Assembly (NCBI GenBank): GCA_049999725.1
Contig: JBNGIS010029706.1
Coordinates: forward strand, 1-41,135
Reading direction: 5' to 3'
Length of the DNA: 41,135 nucleotides
Source of the DNA: Haplomitrium mnioides
Taxonomy: Eukaryota > Marchantiophyta > Haplomitriopsida > Calobryales
Shown here: positions 40,841-41,135 of the stretch, piece after piece
How the letters are laid out: each line of letters starts with the position of its first letter
Position numbering within the stretch: the first letter of the stretch is position 1
Notes under the pieces: generated by a model
Told to the model about the DNA's origin: nothing
The model's database searches: none
The model's input: the letters and a program-made list of their open reading frames with translations, nothing else
Translations under genes and position numbers: made by a program

Positions 40841-41135
40841 CTTGCCATCTTCCCTTGAGGCCTGAAGATACGTAGCAAAAACATTTCTCTCCTTGTAGTT
40901 TGAAAAATCAAAACGCTTGCGATTTGCACAATACAACGTAATTGAGTCTTGGGCATGCACAAGCAGCCCGATGTTGGCTTTCTTTCCCTCTTGGATCATT
41001 GTAATTTGGACCAGTAGACCCAAATTGAATTTTTCACCTTTACCTACAAAAAGGTAAAGATGTTGATCCGGGTCTCTCAAAGAACAGTAGTTTACGAGCC
41101 ATTTCCACTCCAATCTTGCAGGTTCTAGAGCTTTG
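40841..41135 (-). pseudogene. Copy B exon 1, cut by the window end
   Basis: The frame WKWLVNYCSLRDPDQHLYLF then VGKGEKFNLGLLVQITMIQE, DSITLYCANRKRFDFSNYKE and RNVFATYLQ aligns with copy A exon 1 and has no stop over about 90 codons. It is the best preserved piece of the family here. The true start lies beyond 41135. The domain is not recognised. Confidence 0.6.

Larger units (their letters stand above)
36150..41135 (-). pseudogene. Copy B: ParB-like/DNA-methyltransferase gene, broken
   Basis: Minus-strand relative of copy A, entering from the right edge of the window, so its promoter and start codon are not seen. Exon 2, exon 3 and exon 4 align with copy A throughout, with the same donors, acceptors and repeat-bearing introns. 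Copy B keeps both methyltransferase signatures better (DIPYGYN and FSGSDTG) and the ParB-like GGNHS box, but has stops in each exon. The two copies are clearly diverged (I estimate 65-75% identity in exons by eye), so this is not a recent inverted duplication. Neither copy could make a full protein. Confidence 0.65.

Noticed and set aside
26344-41135. Recent giant palindrome or hairpin
   Set aside because: The convergent copies differ by many substitutions and small indels, so they cannot form a long perfect duplex and are not a recent inverted duplication.

Overview
This is repeat-rich nuclear DNA from a land plant with a large genome. Plant-type Ty1/copia and Ty3/gypsy LTR elements (copia primer-binding site matching initiator Met-tRNA) sit nested in one another. 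Introns, TATA boxes and AATAAA signals are present, and there are no bacterial-style operons. I cannot name the clade. I found no intact protein-coding gene: every recognisable coding region is broken by stops, frameshifts or insertions.

Layout. 1-6.5 kb: AT-rich DNA with no recognisable gene, a 20-bp tandem array (2507-2806), a (GA)20 microsatellite and a field of GAACTTTC motifs. 6.5-8.6 kb: a truncated minus-strand copia element (LTR, primer site, leader, start of gag) that runs into a gypsy-family LTR. 10.1-19.3 kb: a decayed minus-strand transposase-like gene (blocks DGMDQNK, LQLDN, DQID), split by a complete but pol-less gypsy element (12194-17775) with LTRs of 1,019 and 2,807 bp and a near-perfect target duplication. 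19.3-25.4 kb: a full-length plus-strand copia element with two 288-bp LTRs and a dead polyprotein. 25.4-26.3 kb: flank with a 30-bp repeat array.

26.3-41.1 kb holds the most unusual content. Two diverged copies of one multi-exon gene face each other tail to tail (copy A, plus, about 26.3-31.4 kb; copy B, minus, 41.1-36.15 kb, entering from beyond the window end). Both share exons, splice junctions, polyadenylation signal and a terminal motif. The predicted product has an unknown N-terminal module, a lysine-rich nuclear-localisation-like stretch, a ParB-like GNHS box and a DNA methyltransferase module of N6-adenine/N4-cytosine type (DIPYGYN in copy B; FSGSDTG-type motif). Introns 1 and 2 of both copies carry arrays of a 24-bp, nearly self-complementary, CpG-rich repeat, and a related 37-bp array lies 3' of copy B. 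Between the copies (31.4-36.15 kb) are a minus-strand gypsy pol fragment and a plus-strand gypsy LTR-gag fragment that appears to be interrupted by the end of copy B.

Taken together: old heterochromatin-like DNA in which CpG-type transitions have disabled the elements, containing a possible mobile or multicopy ParB-methyltransferase gene family whose introns carry palindromic minisatellites. All homology calls come from reading motifs by eye; no database search was run.
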